Positions 22,397-24,129 of a stretch of DNA of 24,129 nucleotides are shown one piece after another. The DNA is taken from positions 1 to 24,129 of the forward strand of contig CAZBXU010000034.1 in the NCBI GenBank assembly GCA_964495755.1, in the 5' to 3' direction. A program made the translations under genes and the position numbers. The number at the start of each line of letters is the position of its first letter. The first letter of the stretch is position 1. Under the pieces are notes generated by a model. It searched no databases, was not told the DNA's origin, and saw only the letters and a list, made by a program, of their open reading frames with translations. The DNA comes from JAFGQJ01 sp964495755 (GTDB taxonomy: Bacteria > Spirochaetota > Spirochaetia > SZUA-6 > DRHE01).

Positions 22397-23305
22397 ATGA
22401 AGCGCTTCGTTCATTCCAATGCCAACGAGCGACGGCTTCCCGCTTCCACGGCGATCCTGGTATCCCTTCTATTCCTCCTTTTCTTGGCTTCTTGCCGGAA
22501 CCTCCTGCCGCTGCAAAAAGCCGGGGGAAGAGCTCTAATTCCGGAGAAAGTGAAATCCGAGCACTTCCTTCAGGCTGCGGAGCGGGGAGATCTTGATGTG
22601 GTTCGCGAACTTCTCGCCCGGGATCCAAGCCTGCTCGAAGTCCGGGACGCTGCCGGCTGGGATGCCGTTAGCTACGCCGCCTGGGGCGCCCACCCGCAGG
22701 TCCATGAATATCTTCTCAGGCAGGGAGCCGAGGGGAATCTGTTCACCGAAGCGGCTCTCGGTCCTGTGGAGAGCTTCCTCGGGCGGCTGGAGACAAATCC
22801 GATCGGCGTCGAATCCCGGGATGTCAAACAGAAGGCTAGTCCGCTGATCTGGGCGGTTCGAACGGGAAATCAGGTGGGTTGCGAAGTGCTTCTCTCCAAG
22901 GGCGCGGATGTGCAGGTGCAGGATCGCGATGGCAATACAGCCCTCCACCATGCCGCGTTGATGGATCGGCTGGAGTTGCTCGGTTTCCTCCTCTTCGCCG
23001 GGGCCGATCCCGAAGCGGTCAACAATCAGGGACAAACCGCTCTGCATCTGGTCACAGCTGCGGGAAGCTATTCCGCCTGCCGGCTGCTTCTCGACCAGGG
23101 GGCCGCTCTCGATCGTCCTGACGGCCGGGGAAACACACCCCTGCATATCGCCGCTGAACGGGGGGATTTTGAGCTCTGCGAATATTTTCTTTTTCTCGGT
23201 GCGGCGGCGGACCAAAAAAACCATGAGGGGCAGACCCCCAGCGATCTGGCTCGAATCCAGGGGCATGACCGGGTGGTCCAGCTTCTCGGCGCCCACATGC
23301 GGTAG
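22397..23305 (+). CDS. Ankyrin-repeat lipoprotein
   Basis: 302 aa. The N-terminus MKRFVHSNANERRLPASTAI is followed by a hydrophobic stretch ending in a lipobox LASC with Cys33, so it should be exported and lipid-anchored. About seven ankyrin repeats cover ~55-300; clear ones are NTALHHAALMDRLELLGFLL, QTALHLVTAAGSYSACRLLL, NTPLHIAAERGDFELCEYFL and QTPSDLARIQGHDRVVQLL. The role is presumably protein binding at the envelope; no enzyme motif is seen. I start at ATG 22397 because it opens the signal sequence; an earlier in-frame start would overlap argH. The ribosome site is weak. It lies 40 nt after argH and may ride on that transcript. Confidence 0.88.
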   Translation: MKRFVHSNANERRLPASTAILVSLLFLLFLASCRNLLPLQKAGGRALIPEKVKSEHFLQAAERGDLDVVRELLARDPSLLEVRDAAGWDAVSYAAWGAHPQVHEYLLRQGAEGNLFTEAALGPVESFLGRLETNPIGVESRDVKQKASPLIWAVRTGNQVGCEVLLSKGADVQVQDRDGNTALHHAALMDRLELLGFLLFAGADPEAVNNQGQTALHLVTAAGSYSACRLLLDQGAALDRPDGRGNTPLHIAAERGDFELCEYFLFLGAAADQKNHEGQTPSDLARIQGHDRVVQLLGAHMR

Positions 23306-23362
23306 TACACCGCCCGGGACTCCACGTCTCGACCCGTATATGGGTTTGGCTGGAATTCTTGG

Positions 23363-23392
23363 TTGACCTCGCCGATAGCTGTATACTATAAT
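23363..23392 (+). promoter_or_regulatory. Promoter of the CsgG-like gene
   Basis: TTGACC at 23363-23368, 18-nt spacer, TATAAT at 23387-23392 (a TATACT overlaps just upstream). AAGGAG at 23415-23420 precedes the GTG start at 23426. Confidence 0.7.
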
Positions 23393-23425
23393 TCCTTACA
23401 TATTTGGAACAAGCAAGGAGCCAAG

Positions 23426-24129
23426 GTGATTATAACAGCCAAGCTAAAATCAATCGCGGTTGCCCTTTTCCTCTTTCTATGTGCAACTGCTGTTTTTCCC
23501 TTACCCCACGTAGCCGTTCTCGATACCATTTTGGCCCCCGGGATGGACCCGACCGTTGCCGTTCCGGTTACCGACAAGATCGTCGAAGAGCTGGTGAACT
23601 CGGGGAAGTTCACCGTGATTGACAGGGCGAACGTCGAGCAGATTCTCCGGGAGAAGGAGTTCCAGCTCTCCTCCGGTATCGTACGGACCCAGGAGGTGCG
23701 TCAGGCCGGGGAATACCTCGGCGCGGATTTCGTGATCGTGGCAAATGCCTCTCGCGTGGGAAGCACCTACGTCATCTCAGCCAAGATGATCGATGTGGTC
23801 ACCGGAGAGATCGCCGCCCAGGCTTCCACGGAAAAGCAGGGCAAGATCGACGTGCTCCTGGAGATCGCCCGCTTTGTGGGAAAGCAGATCTCCGGCCAGG
23901 AGATCGTCGTGGCCGAAGCCGCTACAAAGGTGGAGGAGAAGAAGGTCGAGGTGGTAGTGGAGACGGCTAAGGGCGGCAGTGCCCTGGCAATTGCCCAGCT
24001 GCAGGAGCTGATCCGCACCCGGACACATATGAAGCGTGGGGGTGACCTCCGGATGCTTCCCCTGGCTTCCCAGCTCAGTGACCAGGAGAAGATGATGCTG
24101 TTCATGTCCAACCGTAAGGAAGGCGCAGT
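23426..24129 (+). CDS. CsgG/FlgO-like secreted protein, 3'-partial
   Basis: An open frame from GTG 23426 (AAGGAG five bases upstream) to the window edge, at least 234 residues. The signal peptide is IAVALFLFLCATAVFPLP. It is followed by a CsgG/curli-assembly-type fold: HVAVLDTILAPG, VTDKIVEELVNSGKFTVIDR, VEQILREKEFQLSSGI, AGEYLGADFVIVANASRVGSTYVISAKMIDVVTGE. This resembles the periplasmic domain found in FlgO, LpoB and CsgG-like proteins. A charged segment then leads to new helices (ALAIAQLQELIRTRTHM). No lipobox Cys is seen at the cleavage site. The family supports outer-envelope assembly; the exact role here is unknown. Confidence 0.8.
   Translation, partial: MIITAKLKSIAVALFLFLCATAVFPLPHVAVLDTILAPGMDPTVAVPVTDKIVEELVNSGKFTVIDRANVEQILREKEFQLSSGIVRTQEVRQAGEYLGADFVIVANASRVGSTYVISAKMIDVVTGEIAAQASTEKQGKIDVLLEIARFVGKQISGQEIVVAEAATKVEEKKVEVVVETAKGGSALAIAQLQELIRTRTHMKRGGDLRMLPLASQLSDQEKMMLFMSNRKEGA

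Noticed and set aside
1..24129. CRISPR arrays, rRNA, insertion-sequence transposases and prophage genes
   Set aside because: None found: no regularly spaced repeats, no rRNA sequence, and no integrase, transposase or phage structural protein in any frame.

Overview
The window is most likely from the chromosome of a free-living or environmental spirochaete. The case rests on family content: a Rho with a long charged N-terminal extension, paired stand-alone cyclic-nucleotide-binding proteins, a Mut7-C/ThiS-like protein, a TGS-uridine kinase fusion, a small Cys-rich DUF6485-type protein, secreted NHL/vWA and ankyrin proteins, and moderately GC-rich coding sequence. No rRNA or other marker is present to prove the phylum, so this placement is inference. 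Both edges cut genes: cinA on the left and a CsgG/FlgO-like secreted protein on the right. Two 10-N assembly gaps (825-834 and 19456-19465) interrupt genes, and their lengths do not preserve frame.

Layout. 1-3529 (+): cinA (partial), then rho and rpmE behind a near-consensus promoter and a leader of about 220 nt. 3519-5214 (-): two small cNMP-binding proteins followed by a ThiS-like/Mut7-C RNase protein. 5321-9942 (+): galK-surE (stop/start overlap), a 58-codon small ORF, a large exported TPR-NHL-vWA protein and a YkgJ-type Cys-cluster protein. 13860-9830 (-): HD-GYP phosphodiesterase, TGS-uridine-kinase-like nucleoside kinase and an exported protein with two internal NTF2-like repeats, probably one operon. 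13963-14823 (+): a two-TM membrane protein. 15034-14837 (-): the Cys-rich small protein.

15324-17157 (-) is an accessory patch that looks more AT-rich than its surroundings. It holds a MntA-HepT toxin-antitoxin pair, tRNA-Leu(UAA) and a Phd/VapC toxin-antitoxin pair, followed by htpG (19117-17243, -). The main structural surprise is here: the last ~30 bp of htpG are repeated (28/31 identical) on the far side of vapC, just upstream of tRNA-Leu, and a third, more degenerate copy lies next to that one. The Phd/VapC module is therefore flanked by direct repeats of the htpG 3' end, which looks like an integration scar.

19350-23305 (+): a small gene broken by the second gap, then argG-argH (translationally coupled, with an AT-rich inverted repeat just before the argG promoter) and an ankyrin-repeat lipoprotein. 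The window ends in the CsgG-like gene with its own good promoter.

Together this is mostly core metabolism and housekeeping (termination, ribosome, galactose, nucleotide and arginine metabolism, chaperone) with interleaved spirochaete-type envelope proteins and one small mobile or defence-type patch. I could find almost no convincing intrinsic terminators, and several convergent genes abut or overlap.
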